Source: Pseudofabraea citricarpa (taxonomy: Eukaryota > Ascomycota > Leotiomycetes > Helotiales > Dermateaceae). From it: a stretch of 64,000 nucleotides of DNA. The stretch is taken from contig JAPWGK010000003.1 of assembly GCA_029641185.1 (NCBI GenBank), forward strand, positions 868,001-932,000, written 5' to 3'. This document shows, in pieces, positions 46,615 to 57,337 of this stretch (within the stretch, counting starts at the first letter, position 1; every line of letters begins with the position of its first letter). A program made the position numbers and the translations under genes. Below the pieces are notes generated by a model. The model worked only from the letters and a program-made list of their open reading frames with translations. It was not told the origin of the DNA and ran no database searches.

Positions 46615-47982
46615 CTACAGGATCACGGCCCAGGCAAGAACCACCACCAAGGCGCCTAGACTCCTGCCACCCACGCCACCGAGCCGGCCCTGCTCGCCCG
46701 TCGCTCCACTGCTGCTCGCCTCGCTCTTCTGCGTGATGAGGGTGATGTTGCTGGCATCAGCGAGGATGTTCCTACTGACGGTGCCCTGCTGGGCGAGCTG
46801 CGACAGCTGCGTTCCGAGCGTCTTGAGGATATTGGTGCTGCGGCCAGGCGGGCAGAAGGTGACTTCCCAGCCGCCGCCCGTGGGGATGATGAAGGTGCTG
46901 GTCTGATCGTCGTACGCGAACGAGTACGCGTCCGGGCAGACCTCCTTGGCCTTGCGTGCGTACAGCGACGGCGAGCACTTGTTCGGGTCGTTGAACGACC
47001 CCGTGCAGCAGTCCCGCGCCGAGTTCGTGCGCGCGCACGCCGATAGGCATGGGTTGAACATGGGCCGTTGGATGTTGTCGTCCGGGTACGGGTAGACGCC
47101 GTCGCCGGGCTTTGTGGGCTGTGTCTGCTGTAGATCCCATGGGCACCAGCCCGAGAGCGATGCTGAGTTCTGTGCTGTCTCGTAGGGGATGGGGAAGGTT
47201 GAGTTGGTTGAGTTTCCCGATGTTCCTGACGATTCTGTTGTCGTGAGCAGGCCTGAGGTGGCTATACAGGCGCAGTTGGTGAGGTTTGGTGGGATTTCCT
47301 CGAGCGCGGAATTGTCTCCTGGGAGATAGGTGACGCCCATGGGGAGATTGTATCCATCGACCAGAGAGATGTCATAGAAAGTCTGCGTTTTGTCCGAGCC
47401 GGCTTCTAAGGCAATTTCAAAAAGCGTGACTGGAGTATTTCCCTACATGGAATCAGCTATCTAATACGCTGAAAGAGAAATCTGTTAGAATATACTTACG
47501 GTAACAACGCAGCTCTCAACGCCATTGCAGTCCCCCGTGTCGCACGCTTGACCATTGCCGTTATTGCCATTCAGATTGCTCGGGCCCGTCCCATCGAGGT
47601 TGAAGCTACAGTTCGTCCTCCCCCAGAGCCGGCCTTGCCAATCTGAACTGACTTGCAGCGTCCTGCTGTCGCCACTAGCTAAGGCAAACCCACCAATTCC
47701 TGGTCCCGTACCAGCTTGCGAGGCCAGACCTGGCCAGATGGTATCTGAACATCGATTGCTGATGACAATTGGGGTCGTAGTGGCTCGTTTCGAAGGCGGG
47801 CCCCAGTGCACATCGCGATCGGGATACACGGTGCGGGCTGAGTAAGGACGGGGGTCGAGCGAAGCTACAGGAGCGACATTGAGGAGGAAGAGCGTTGCGA
47901 GGATCGTATGCGGCAGGGAGGAATTGTTTCGTTTTCTACTGCGCCGCGCAGACGACGAGGACGATGATGATAAAGGATGCAT
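46615..47982 (-). CDS. secreted, probably GPI-anchored thaumatin-like protein
   Basis: Minus-strand exons 47500-47982 and 46615-47442 (intron 57 nt, GTAAGT...ATGTAG, phase 0) encode 436 aa. Thaumatin-like proteins are disulfide-rich; some bind or cut beta-glucans, but activity here is unknown. A long basic n-region precedes a hydrophobic signal core (about residues 25-40, ending APVAS). Thaumatin landmarks are ISNRCSDTIWPGLAS, GFALASGDSRTLQVSSDWQG, RLWGRTNCSF, GDCNGVESC and YDISLVDGYNLPMGV, then Cys-rich NPCLSACARTNSARDCCTG, SPSLYARKAKEVCPDAYSFAYDD. The C-terminus has a Ser/Gly/Ala linker (SSSGATGEQG) and a hydrophobic tail LGALVVVLAWAVIL, a typical GPI-attachment signal. Confidence 0.9.
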
Positions 47983-50821
47983 AATTGCGGATATGTATGA
48001 TATCTAGGTAGGGTACGAACGAAGAGAGAGTCGTGTGGAGAGAGAGAGAAAGGATTGACGATCTGGAGAAGAGAGGTGACTTCTATAGTTTCTTCTACCG
48101 GGTTTCGTTTCGATTCGAGGTGCATGTACCGCTCGGTCTGAAGTGTACAGCAAGAGTAAGGTACGTCTTTTACCAGGATACCAAGAATCTTCAAGCTGAT
48201 CCAACCAAGGCAACAGATACCTTCTCCCCCTTAGGGAACTGGACAGCCCCCGCGCCTATCAGCGCTGTCGAGCCCTTTATTTTCCCAACGGCCGTTATCG
48301 TCGTTCGCCGGAGGAGACCAGCATCAGAATCAGGGTCGCGATAATGACGTATCTTAAGCTCCCAAAAATCTTGATTATCCCTGTCGGGCTGCGATGAGCT
48401 CAGCCTCGCGATCGTCTGTCTGTGCGGGCAACGCTTCTGAGTGGCTGGCCGAGAAGGCAAAGGAGGGTCGGCGATCAGAAGTAGGAGAGGGAGGAAGAGG
48501 AAGGTGAGGGAAGAAGCAGAGGTTAATATTTCGAAAGATGAGCTGCGAATCAGCGAAGGTGGTCTGAGCAGGAGGGATGGTATTAAAAGAGTGTTTGTTT
48601 CTTGTTTGAGGTTTCCGTGGCGAAGGAGAAGGGGAAGAGGAGAAATGCTCGCTCGGTCGGCGAAGAAGCACCAGCACTGAATCCTGAAACCACAGACGTT
48701 CGTGTCTTGGGTCTTGCGATGACGCAGGAGCGAGGAAGATGCCTGCCACGAACCATCTCGGCTCGACCCGAGTAAACATGGCTAGCCCAGCCAGCGAAGC
48801 AGAAATCTGGAGTCTGCCCTGCTCTTTGACTTTCGAGCTAGGATAGACTTGCCGGTGCGATGGTTGGCAGGGCAGAATCCCGAGCCGAAACAAAATGGCA
48901 CTGGGCCGAAAGGTGTTTAATCGCCGAGTACCCTCGAGACAGTTCTCGTTAGATGGAGAGAGATGTTATATTTAATACGAAAAGCCTAAAACTCTCTATT
49001 TGGAAGTTTGGATTTATCTTGGAATTCATAGAAATATTGATCCATTGAAAGAGCAGGAAGTACCAGGCTTGGCGATCAAATCTATTCGCAGCCGAGCACT
49101 ATCTGCAGTATTATAAACTCATGGTATCGTCTCGCCCAGATGAAAACGATGAGTAGATAAATCCAGACGAAACAATATCAGGACGAGCTATTATATCGAA
49201 GCTCAAATTCGCAAATGTGTCTCTATACTAAATACATTGGATTGTGTGGATGGAAACGACAGGTCGCATGTAGATCTGCTTTCTCCAAGAAAAACCTCTT
49301 ACACAGGTGGAATGGGGATTCTTGGCAGAAATGAAGACACCGAATCTTTTCGCTTTCGGCCGGAAATGCGAATCGGATAACCAATACAAGCTCACATGGT
49401 CTCAATCGTGTTGATTTGAATTGAGGGCACGTTGATTCAGTACTTACTATCTATCCACTCTTCACACAATATTTTCGTCGCTTAATTTCCAGACTTGCTT
49501 CATTACACCCACGATTGTATATGTATGAATTCTACATGTATATAAACTCGATGTATTTAATATACATGGATTTTGACGTTGATTGAAGCAATATATTTTG
49601 ATTCGGGTTAAATAGCTGATAAGAGACTTACAAAGACTTGAAATGGTCACTAGTCCGAAGAATCTGTTAGGGTTCGGTCACTTGAGGTTTATGAAGACTG
49701 GTATACATGCGGTGCTGGAAGTATTCCGGCTGCTCAATTGACATTGCTGACCTGTTACTCTGCTTTGGTAGAGTGTTTCTGTGGGATTACTGCAAGTCTA
49801 ACCTGGATCCTTATAAACTCTTTCCGGGTATTAATAAGGCTCGAACTTTCGATTCCTTCAAAATCCCAATTAATAGTAAATATCAAGAAACATCACTTAG
49901 GAAATTATACCCTTAATATATAACTTAGCTTTATAGTATAATGCTCGAAATACTAAATTGTTCAAGTGAGCTGACCGAGTTGACTTGATCCATCCCCTTG
50001 CCAACCATAGAATAACGGACTCCGGTATCTACAATAGCGCCATAACCAGAAATGTTAAAGTGAGCTTTAAAATAAAGATAGAAGTAAAGCTGGAAGGGTC
50101 CGGTTGTGTGATTTGATATGAACCTTATTTGTTTGCTTGAAATTTATAAAGTCACAACTAACAAGCTAAAGTATATAAACACCAGCTTTGGCCACACCCT
50201 TTAGCAAAAATCAAAGACTACAAACAACATGAGATTTATAGAGGCATAGCTAGTGAACCGAAGCAATTATGCACTGCTCTAACCATACAAACCCGCAAAA
50301 CCAAAGACTACAATTAATATGAAATTTGTAAAGCTACAGCAATCAAAACAAAGTGAATGTACACCGGCTCTGGTAATATAATTCTGCGAAACCAAAGCAT
50401 ATAAACACCAGCTCTGGCCATACAATTCTGCGAAACCAAATAATGCGATGACAAAGCCATAATATGACAGAGAAGAGGGATACAGAGAGGTTAAGGAAGA
50501 ATTCTTTGTCCTGCTACCTACCTACAACAGACACCCAGGTTCAGGAAACAGTTCCTCATGCACAAATCCAGTGATAATTCTGTGCCGTTGTCAACCTTGA
50601 TCTTACTGTCAACCACTTCCTGGTTTAAAAATGGTGAATGAAGATTTCTGGTTTTGCAAATTGCGAATTCCTGGATTGTGGCATCATTGTATATGCAGGC
50701 TCCCCGTACACTGACATTCGCGTCCACGTTGGGAGACGAGCAGACAGTTTCATTCTAACAATCAACGATAGAACCTTACTTTCAGTTCAGTTTTGCCTTG
50801 AGAAACGATATTATTCTAGCA
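47983..50821. other. intergenic; AT-rich start of the accessory island
   Basis: The first ~900 bases are the promoter side of the thaumatin-like gene. From about 48.9 kb the DNA becomes AT-rich with no convincing gene. Degenerate direct repeats lie at about 50.14-50.44 kb, just upstream of the DUF6604 gene. Confidence 0.5.
50140..50445. repeat. degenerate direct repeats upstream of the DUF6604 gene
   Basis: ATTCTGCGAAACCAAA occurs at 50381-50396 and 50425-50440. TATAAACACCAGCT..TGGCCA occurs near 50176 and 50401 with a diverged copy near 50358. AAAGACTACAA..AATATGA/ACATGAGATTT variants occur near 50211 and 50302. Together they suggest three or four decayed units. Confidence 0.6.
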
Positions 50822-53128
50822 ATGACTCCGGAGTGGCTATCAGGTACCTACAAGCGATACAAGGCTGATACAGATGCTTTCACCTCGTGGCTCACGAGTT
50901 CAGCCATCAACCTAGGGTACAAACTCGATGAACTTGAGAAAAAAGCCCCTGCCTCCGCGAAGAAGTCGACATATCAACCTGCTATCAAAATCACAGTAGG
51001 GGAGCTCCTAGACCAAGCCAAATATCTAGCAAGTCACCACTCTCGAACTCTGGTTCCAGCTGAAGTCGTCGGCGCTGCGAGACGTGCCCTGGAAGCACGG
51101 AGCAAATGTTGTGAGTGGTACCAGTCCACCTTTACTGGAAAAAAGACAGCGGACCATCCTGCGCTCGAGGAACAAAATCAGAGTCACGAACACTTTATTA
51201 GGGTTTTAAAAGCCATCTTGGATATCCTGAAGCCCAGCTTTGCACCGACAGAAACCCTTCCAAAAGTCCAACCGGAGAAGCCCAAAACAAAGATAAATGT
51301 GTTTGAGCTACTGGAAGTAGATGATTGTCCTGATGATGACATTCTGGAATTGTCGGACTTAACAATCTCTCGCCCCAAGCCGAATAAGCCCAACAAGACC
51401 ACTCGGAGGAAGAACAACCCTAAAACCGAGTCAAGTTGGATATTCCAAGCATTCTGTACCTTTCAAGATTTCAATGATATCAGGCAACATGTTATGCAGT
51501 TATGGAAAGGCTACCGCGATGGTAAGGTTGATTTGATAGTGGCCTCCACCGTCACTGAAGTTGCCTTCCATCTAATGGAAAAGATTGAGAAAGAGACTCT
51601 GTTTCCCGAGGTCAATGGAGAGAAAATGTCTCCTTTGGACGTTGCGGCGAAATTTATGGAACACTGCTGTTATCTGCGGGGCCAGCCAAAAATCATTGGA
51701 CCTGGACCAATGTGGGATGTTGCTGAGTGGCTGTCCCTCACGATCAAACCGAACATCGACCAATGGACTATTGCAGAAGCCCCTGTAGCAAAGGTACTCC
51801 GGAAATGTTATGGAACTTACGATCCATCTGCAGACCGAGCTGCGATGTCAGATTTGGGCAAGTACTGCGAGGATTGTACAATTTTGACCCATATTATCTT
51901 CGATACTACTTTGATAAAGAGATTCGGTTCCCTCGGCTATAAACTTCTCATTCAGGACAAGGTTACCATCGCATTGGCCGACTTAGGGAAGCTGGAATCA
52001 AACAATATCACCTCTCTCTGGTTGTGTTTTGCGGTCCAAATGCTCTTGGACATACACTTGACACTACGTGTCAATTTTAGCCGGCCATGTAAACAAATGC
52101 GTGTTGTTGCAAAGCTTTCTAGGGCTATGACGTTAGATTACGGCAAATTCTTGAATACCCCATCCATCAAAGCTTTCAAGCTCGAGAAGTTCGGCGTTGA
52201 AGACGAAGAGCATCTGCAAGGATTGAAACTTATTTTGGATAATATCGAAGACGATGTTCTTGGAAATATCAAAAACCTCTTCTATGAACGTGGAAGCATT
52301 GAGAATATCTACGAAACAGTTCAGGATGCACCCTTTTCGCAGAATCCGGTACTCTGTGGTATGGATGTTCTGGGAATCTACCTACATCTGCAAGAGGGGG
52401 GTGTATGCTCCGCAGATAGCTGGTGGACTATCATGCCCATGGCACATTTGTATAACGCGTTGAGGAAAAATGGATACCTGTCAACTTCGTGGCCGCGGAT
52501 GGAAAAGTTGATCGAGATCCATACTCCAGAGTATATCTTTTTCGGTGGAGCACCTTCGGACCTCAAATCATGTCACTCCAAGATTCGACTCAGCAAGGGC
52601 ATCGCTGCAGACATGAACGCTTCGAATGCAAGATCAAGATTTGTACCCACATCTAGGCCAAAGAGACTCTTTGCACCTAACTTAGGCTCTGTCTCAGGGG
52701 TTCTTCACAAATTCCTGTTTGGACACCTGCATGCATCCGAAGGCCATAAATTTGACTTACTCGCAGCATTAAATCAGCTGTTCAACACACAAGCAAAAGC
52801 GAAGAACAATGCGGTTACCCAGGGAGGCGGATCCTTGGACTTACTCAACTTTGTTCAAGATAATCTCTCAAAGGAACTGGCAGGGTTGAAATTCAACTAT
52901 TGGGCCCTGAATCAGGAGTGCATTAACATTTTAAGGCTCCTGCTTTTGGAGTTTGTAGACACGTTCAAAGGATTGGGCTTCCGTGGATATGAAGGCAAAA
53001 ACAGATATCCTCTGATACATGTTGCCGAGGATCTCATTTTGCTTTCTGCTCTCGACAGCAAATCCGGCCGCAGCCCTGCCCTCACGCGAGCAGCGACGAT
53101 CTTGCAAGAGTCATTAGGGAAAAAGTGA
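50822..53128 (+). CDS. DUF6604-type fungal protein, 768 aa
   Basis: A single intronless frame; the first ATG is at 50822 (the frame is open slightly further but without ATG). The N-terminus MTPEWLSGTYKRYKADTDAF followed by SWLTSSAINLGY matches my recollection of DUF6604, a domain found at the start of many ascomycete proteins of unknown function. Residues ~120-200 are a charged linker (KPKTKINVFELLEVDD, KPNKPNKTTRRKNNP). The remaining ~550 residues are helical with no motif I recognise; GSVSGVLHKFLFGHLHASEG and ALTRAATILQESLGKK lie near the end. Absence of introns in a 2.3-kb gene and flanking AT-rich DNA are in keeping with an accessory gene. Function unknown. Confidence 0.78.
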   Translation: MTPEWLSGTYKRYKADTDAFTSWLTSSAINLGYKLDELEKKAPASAKKSTYQPAIKITVGELLDQAKYLASHHSRTLVPAEVVGAARRALEARSKCCEWYQSTFTGKKTADHPALEEQNQSHEHFIRVLKAILDILKPSFAPTETLPKVQPEKPKTKINVFELLEVDDCPDDDILELSDLTISRPKPNKPNKTTRRKNNPKTESSWIFQAFCTFQDFNDIRQHVMQLWKGYRDGKVDLIVASTVTEVAFHLMEKIEKETLFPEVNGEKMSPLDVAAKFMEHCCYLRGQPKIIGPGPMWDVAEWLSLTIKPNIDQWTIAEAPVAKVLRKCYGTYDPSADRAAMSDLGKYCEDCTILTHIIFDTTLIKRFGSLGYKLLIQDKVTIALADLGKLESNNITSLWLCFAVQMLLDIHLTLRVNFSRPCKQMRVVAKLSRAMTLDYGKFLNTPSIKAFKLEKFGVEDEEHLQGLKLILDNIEDDVLGNIKNLFYERGSIENIYETVQDAPFSQNPVLCGMDVLGIYLHLQEGGVCSADSWWTIMPMAHLYNALRKNGYLSTSWPRMEKLIEIHTPEYIFFGGAPSDLKSCHSKIRLSKGIAADMNASNARSRFVPTSRPKRLFAPNLGSVSGVLHKFLFGHLHASEGHKFDLLAALNQLFNTQAKAKNNAVTQGGGSLDLLNFVQDNLSKELAGLKFNYWALNQECINILRLLLLEFVDTFKGLGFRGYEGKNRYPLIHVAEDLILLSALDSKSGRSPALTRAATILQESLGKK

Positions 53129-55372
53129 GCAGTGAAACACTTAACATCTACTTTCACGCCAGTGGTTGTTATATGAATGTCTGATGTGGCCTTAATATGT
53201 GTTAAGATGATAAAATTTGTGTATTGATAGGTTGTTAAACAAATCCTCTTAACAGCAGACTGAGCTCTATTCTATGTTTGATTGATTTCAACCAATGCTG
53301 TGTAGATGGATTGTTGCTAAATGGCTGTAGCCCGATTTACTCGAAGCTTTCAATGGTGCAATAGGCTAAGCGACTCTTCTTTTCTAGCTGGTTTTCTTTA
53401 AGGGATATTTTAAGTCTCGTAGAGATATAATTTCTAGCTCCCGTTTCTGCGATAAAAGATTTCAAACAAATCGTAGAATACTCTTAAGAAGATACTTCTA
53501 AATTCTTCGGAAGCCGAGGACTTCCACAGTCTTCCAGACAAGAACATATCTTCTCCATCTAAAATCTCGATACTATAATTTGATAAAAGTTAACATTTGT
53601 TATAAGACATGCATATAGTAAGTAGCAAGCAATTCTTTCGGCGAAATACAATCCTTCCTCAGTTCCGGAAATCCTCCCATCTCAAGGAGTGGAGTTAAGT
53701 TTAGATCAGAAGCCTGTATTACGGGGGTTTACTTTAAGGATTTAAACCTTGAGGGAATAGAAAGCCAATTCCTCTTTCAAGATATTTCCCGTAAAGCCTT
53801 TCGTAACTATGATAAGTCCCTTGTATGGGGGGGGGGGGCTCTAAACTCAACTTGATGATTGTAGCTACAATTTCAGGTCTTAGACATGTCCTGATCTCCT
53901 TTCTGTGCCTCAAAATAAGCTCTTCAAACGTCTTGCGTATTTTATGCTCGCTTATATGCCAAGCTTAAGTACATTAGCTGTGACATATCTATCGGTCGGT
54001 ACGCTGGTGCTCCTGCTTTTCCTAGGCTGATTGTATCTCCAGAGATCAGATCTAATCACATTATCTCTTGATATCCGTATCAATGACAAAGTAAGATATA
54101 GTTCAGGATATTGGTTTATGGCTCTATGAGGAAGGTCAAGCTAATTCGCAACATACACTTGCGACAGTTCTGGGGTAAGTACGTAAATGCTAAACAAGAG
54201 AATCATGACTAGTACCAGTAGCAACAGGATTTAATTTGGCCTGATTATAGGGTAGAGTTTGTAGAAGTTAAGTTCTAGGATCTGAAAGTTGTTCAGCTTT
54301 CGGACTCTAGCCAGGGATTTTCCGTCTTCTATAGCCACATAGTAATGGATTTGGTTACGTCGTACTTATCGATGATGCATATAATTTAAAAAGAACAATA
54401 GGTGCAAACAAGTAGGGAAAGTCTCTTGATACCTATGATTCTCATGCGCTCAATAACGGACGAAGTGTGATTGTGCTCTTCAAGACAGCCTTGGCTGGGT
54501 TTATAACAGTGGCTTTAAGGACTTTGAATTAGATACTGGCAAAGTCCTCTTTGAGGGGCATTCTACAGATCATGTACCGATTGAATAATTGGTTCTATGA
54601 CCAAAATTCGAGTACTTTGTAGGGAAGTTGTTTTGGAATTTTCTTCAGATGCACCAAGCAGTTTAAACAATATACAACCGAGTTCTAGGTTTATATACTG
54701 ATGCATCATGATGCCTAATATGCTATCAATTGTATCGAATTGTGAGATGCTTTGATATATGGACACTTCAGAAATTTTGCAGCTTGACAAGAATATAAAT
54801 TCTTTCCTTCTTAATTGTAATTTGTGAATTTCACCACCACATTTGCTTTAAGATTTTCCGGCGCTTTGTGAGTAGCACTTATAACAGCGAGTTAAGTTGT
54901 AAATATAGAAGTGTATTAATCTTGAATCAGGTGGTATGGAGATACGTGAACCTATTTTTATGCTGCATATATGCTGCTCTTGAGACCTCTTTTATTCTAG
55001 AGTCGAGGTCACTTGAGAGAAGCCAACAAAATGTTACCGCAAAATCGGATGTAATTAGTGAGCTTACCGCTATTACCTCGGTGCTAACATTTTATGATCA
55101 ATACATCTAAACTATTGTAAACCTATAAATTCTCCCCAAGAGTACAGCAAAAGAGGAAAAGCTAATTGATAAACACCATGAACTCAATCAAAAGCCAGAC
55201 AGTGTGATCGACAACTTCAACCTCGTCAGCCTTTTCAGCTGTGCGATACTGTAACTAAGCGAGCCAATCCTGGACCAAGTTCCAAGGTTGTGGTGACAAC
55301 TTATGCACGAGAATTTGGGGGCCATGAATATATACGTATATAACCAAGGCTGAGAGCCAGCTGAGCACAAAC
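53129..55372. other. AT-rich intergenic, likely decayed repeat DNA
   Basis: 2.2 kb without a convincing gene. AT-rich, with coding-like shreds interrupted by stops (for example 53640-53800) and a 12-base G run at 53827-53838. No transposon family named. Confidence 0.45.
53827..53838 (+). repeat. poly-G tract
   Basis: Twelve consecutive G in otherwise AT-rich DNA; could also be a sequencing-length uncertainty. Confidence 0.85.
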
Positions 55373-57178
55373 ATGTTGCAGGCGAACATGTTCATCTTCA
55401 TTTTTTTCACAACGGCTATGGCGCGAATCATATCTAGAGCCGCCAACGAAACATTAACCACAACGACCACCTGCTTCAACCATGGCGACCCCAGTCTATG
55501 CTGCAAATCTACATCCTGGACCGACATAGTGAAGTTCTTCCTAGGTAATTATTTCGCACACGCCGCAACGGTCAAATCTCAGCCGGGCCAACCTACGGCC
55601 TTTGGGCTCTTGGCTGCACTCGCTGCACTTCTTTTCCCGACCAGTGGTGTCGTGCTAGGCGTTTCGGCGATCCTGACGACGTTATTACCGGGCGGCTCTG
55701 ATCTCGATGTTGCTGCAAGGTCTGGTGCGTTATGTATGGTTATCCGATCGACGACCTGGAAGCCGGTCATTGGGGACGAGGTGGCATACACTATAATTCC
55801 GAAAAGCTGGGAAAGAAGTAAGTTGTCCTTTTTCAGGGTAGATAGTGAGCTCATTTTTTTTGCAGGAATTGAAACAATAACACCATCTACTCCCATCTGC
55901 ATTTATGACCCCCCTTGGGAATCTGATAGACTTGTTCCAAAAGGGTTCAAAATCCATGGGTACACTAAAAACTGTCTGCCAGAAGGCTACAGACTTGCTT
56001 ATGTGCCTAGCAACGCCAAGATTCAAGATGGAGAACTGTTTGGTCCGGTGTCAGCAGATCATAACCTAATTAAAGCTTTGATCGGGATATTGCAAGCTTT
56101 GTATGCAGGTTTTACCTTATATGAATCGAGGAGAGACCAGATCTCAAGGTATGGATATGCTGCCTTTGGTCTTACAGTAACACCATATCTATTCATGTCA
56201 TTGGTCAATAGTCTTGCGAATATGGTGGTTCCAAATTATCCTATGCTCTATCTTGTCGGCTCGCCTATTCTTGATGAGGCGAGGAGACGCAAAGATTTTA
56301 AGCTTAGCTGCTGGTCTGGCTATCTTCTTGAAGATAAAAGTCCCAACTTGCCAGAAATAGACAAATTAAACTGGCAACCGGAGTCCGTCAAGGTTGTCGC
56401 TGAATCGACAGTGGCCACAGAAGACCAAGAAGAAATTTCACCCAGAAATAGGACAGTAGTCCTTGAGAGCTGGTCCCAACGCCTTGAGAAATTCTCTTCG
56501 ACACTTACACCAAAACCTGAAGCCAATCTGCAACTTTCAGAACACCAAAAAATACTCATTCCCTGTACACAACCATATCTCAAGCACGACCCTTCAGGAA
56601 TCAATTTGTGGTTTGAAAAGTATACCAAGCTTCAAGATCGATGCCTAAAACAGATCAAAAAGGGTGTTAAGATCCGAAATCGATGGCTCCTAAAAGAGTC
56701 CCAAACCTATACCGAGATCCAATATCGATGGGTCCCAAGGTGGCTTAGATTACCAATCTTTACTGAGCTCGTAGCCAGTAACTTTTACAACCAATACCAC
56801 CGGCAAGCTTCCCCTTCGTTGATAATCTCTTTTATCATTAGCACTATCCCTCTAGTACTTATTGGTGGTCTGTCGAAATTCGACAAGGCATTGAGTACCC
56901 ATACACAGAGGTCATGGACCATGACCTGGTTGGCGTTTGGGATACTTTTCGGGATTGCTCTTCCTGACACGGCACAAGACATTTTCCAGACTGCTTCTAG
57001 ATTTGATCATTCTCGTGTAAATCTTCTTAGCTGTTTTTTTGCTTATGGTTGTTTTATTGTCCTACTGTGCACCTGCTGTGGGTGGATTTATGGTCGCTGG
57101 AAAGATGTTGATGGCATATGGTACCTGTACCTCGATCTAGAAACCCCTTTTAATAACAAGGCTCGAGACTCAATATGA
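55373..57178 (+). CDS. polytopic membrane protein of unknown family
   Basis: Open frame of 601 codons. I do not recognise the family. The N-terminus MLQANMFIFIFFTTAMARII is a signal peptide or anchor, then a Cys-containing segment (TCFNHGDPSLCC). Hydrophobic segments follow at about 72-106 (FGLLAALAALLFPTSGVVLG), 228-249, 258-282 (FGLTVTPYLFMSLVNSLAN), and three near the C-terminus (LIISFIISTIPLVLIGGL, MTWLAFGILFGIAL, FAYGCFIVLLCTCCGW). A hydrophilic region of ~190 residues lies between. A 48-nt in-frame segment, 55818-55865, has GTAAGT and TTTTTTTTGCAG ends and is probably an intron; removing it gives 585 aa with PKSWERRIETITP. The gene ends 159 bp before the SAP-2EXR gene on the same strand. 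Confidence 0.75.
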   Translation: MLQANMFIFIFFTTAMARIISRAANETLTTTTTCFNHGDPSLCCKSTSWTDIVKFFLGNYFAHAATVKSQPGQPTAFGLLAALAALLFPTSGVVLGVSAILTTLLPGGSDLDVAARSGALCMVIRSTTWKPVIGDEVAYTIIPKSWERSKLSFFRVDSELIFFAGIETITPSTPICIYDPPWESDRLVPKGFKIHGYTKNCLPEGYRLAYVPSNAKIQDGELFGPVSADHNLIKALIGILQALYAGFTLYESRRDQISRYGYAAFGLTVTPYLFMSLVNSLANMVVPNYPMLYLVGSPILDEARRRKDFKLSCWSGYLLEDKSPNLPEIDKLNWQPESVKVVAESTVATEDQEEISPRNRTVVLESWSQRLEKFSSTLTPKPEANLQLSEHQKILIPCTQPYLKHDPSGINLWFEKYTKLQDRCLKQIKKGVKIRNRWLLKESQTYTEIQYRWVPRWLRLPIFTELVASNFYNQYHRQASPSLIISFIISTIPLVLIGGLSKFDKALSTHTQRSWTMTWLAFGILFGIALPDTAQDIFQTASRFDHSRVNLLSCFFAYGCFIVLLCTCCGWIYGRWKDVDGIWYLYLDLETPFNNKARDSI

Positions 57179-57337
57179 AGGCGAACAAGGTAAGGTACCT
57201 AAGTTACTATTCCCATTCCCGGCAGTCGCCTAAATTATCATATGGTTGACTAATAAGGCCTTCCCAAAGAAGATTAAGCGAGAGGGGTAGATATCCAATC
57301 TCCAGACGCAGCCGCATTTCTTCATCCTTAATCAAAC

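Noticed and set aside
48375..48893. 172-codon minus-strand frame
   Set aside because: Pro/Ser-rich text without motifs, no intron or homology sign; likely chance.
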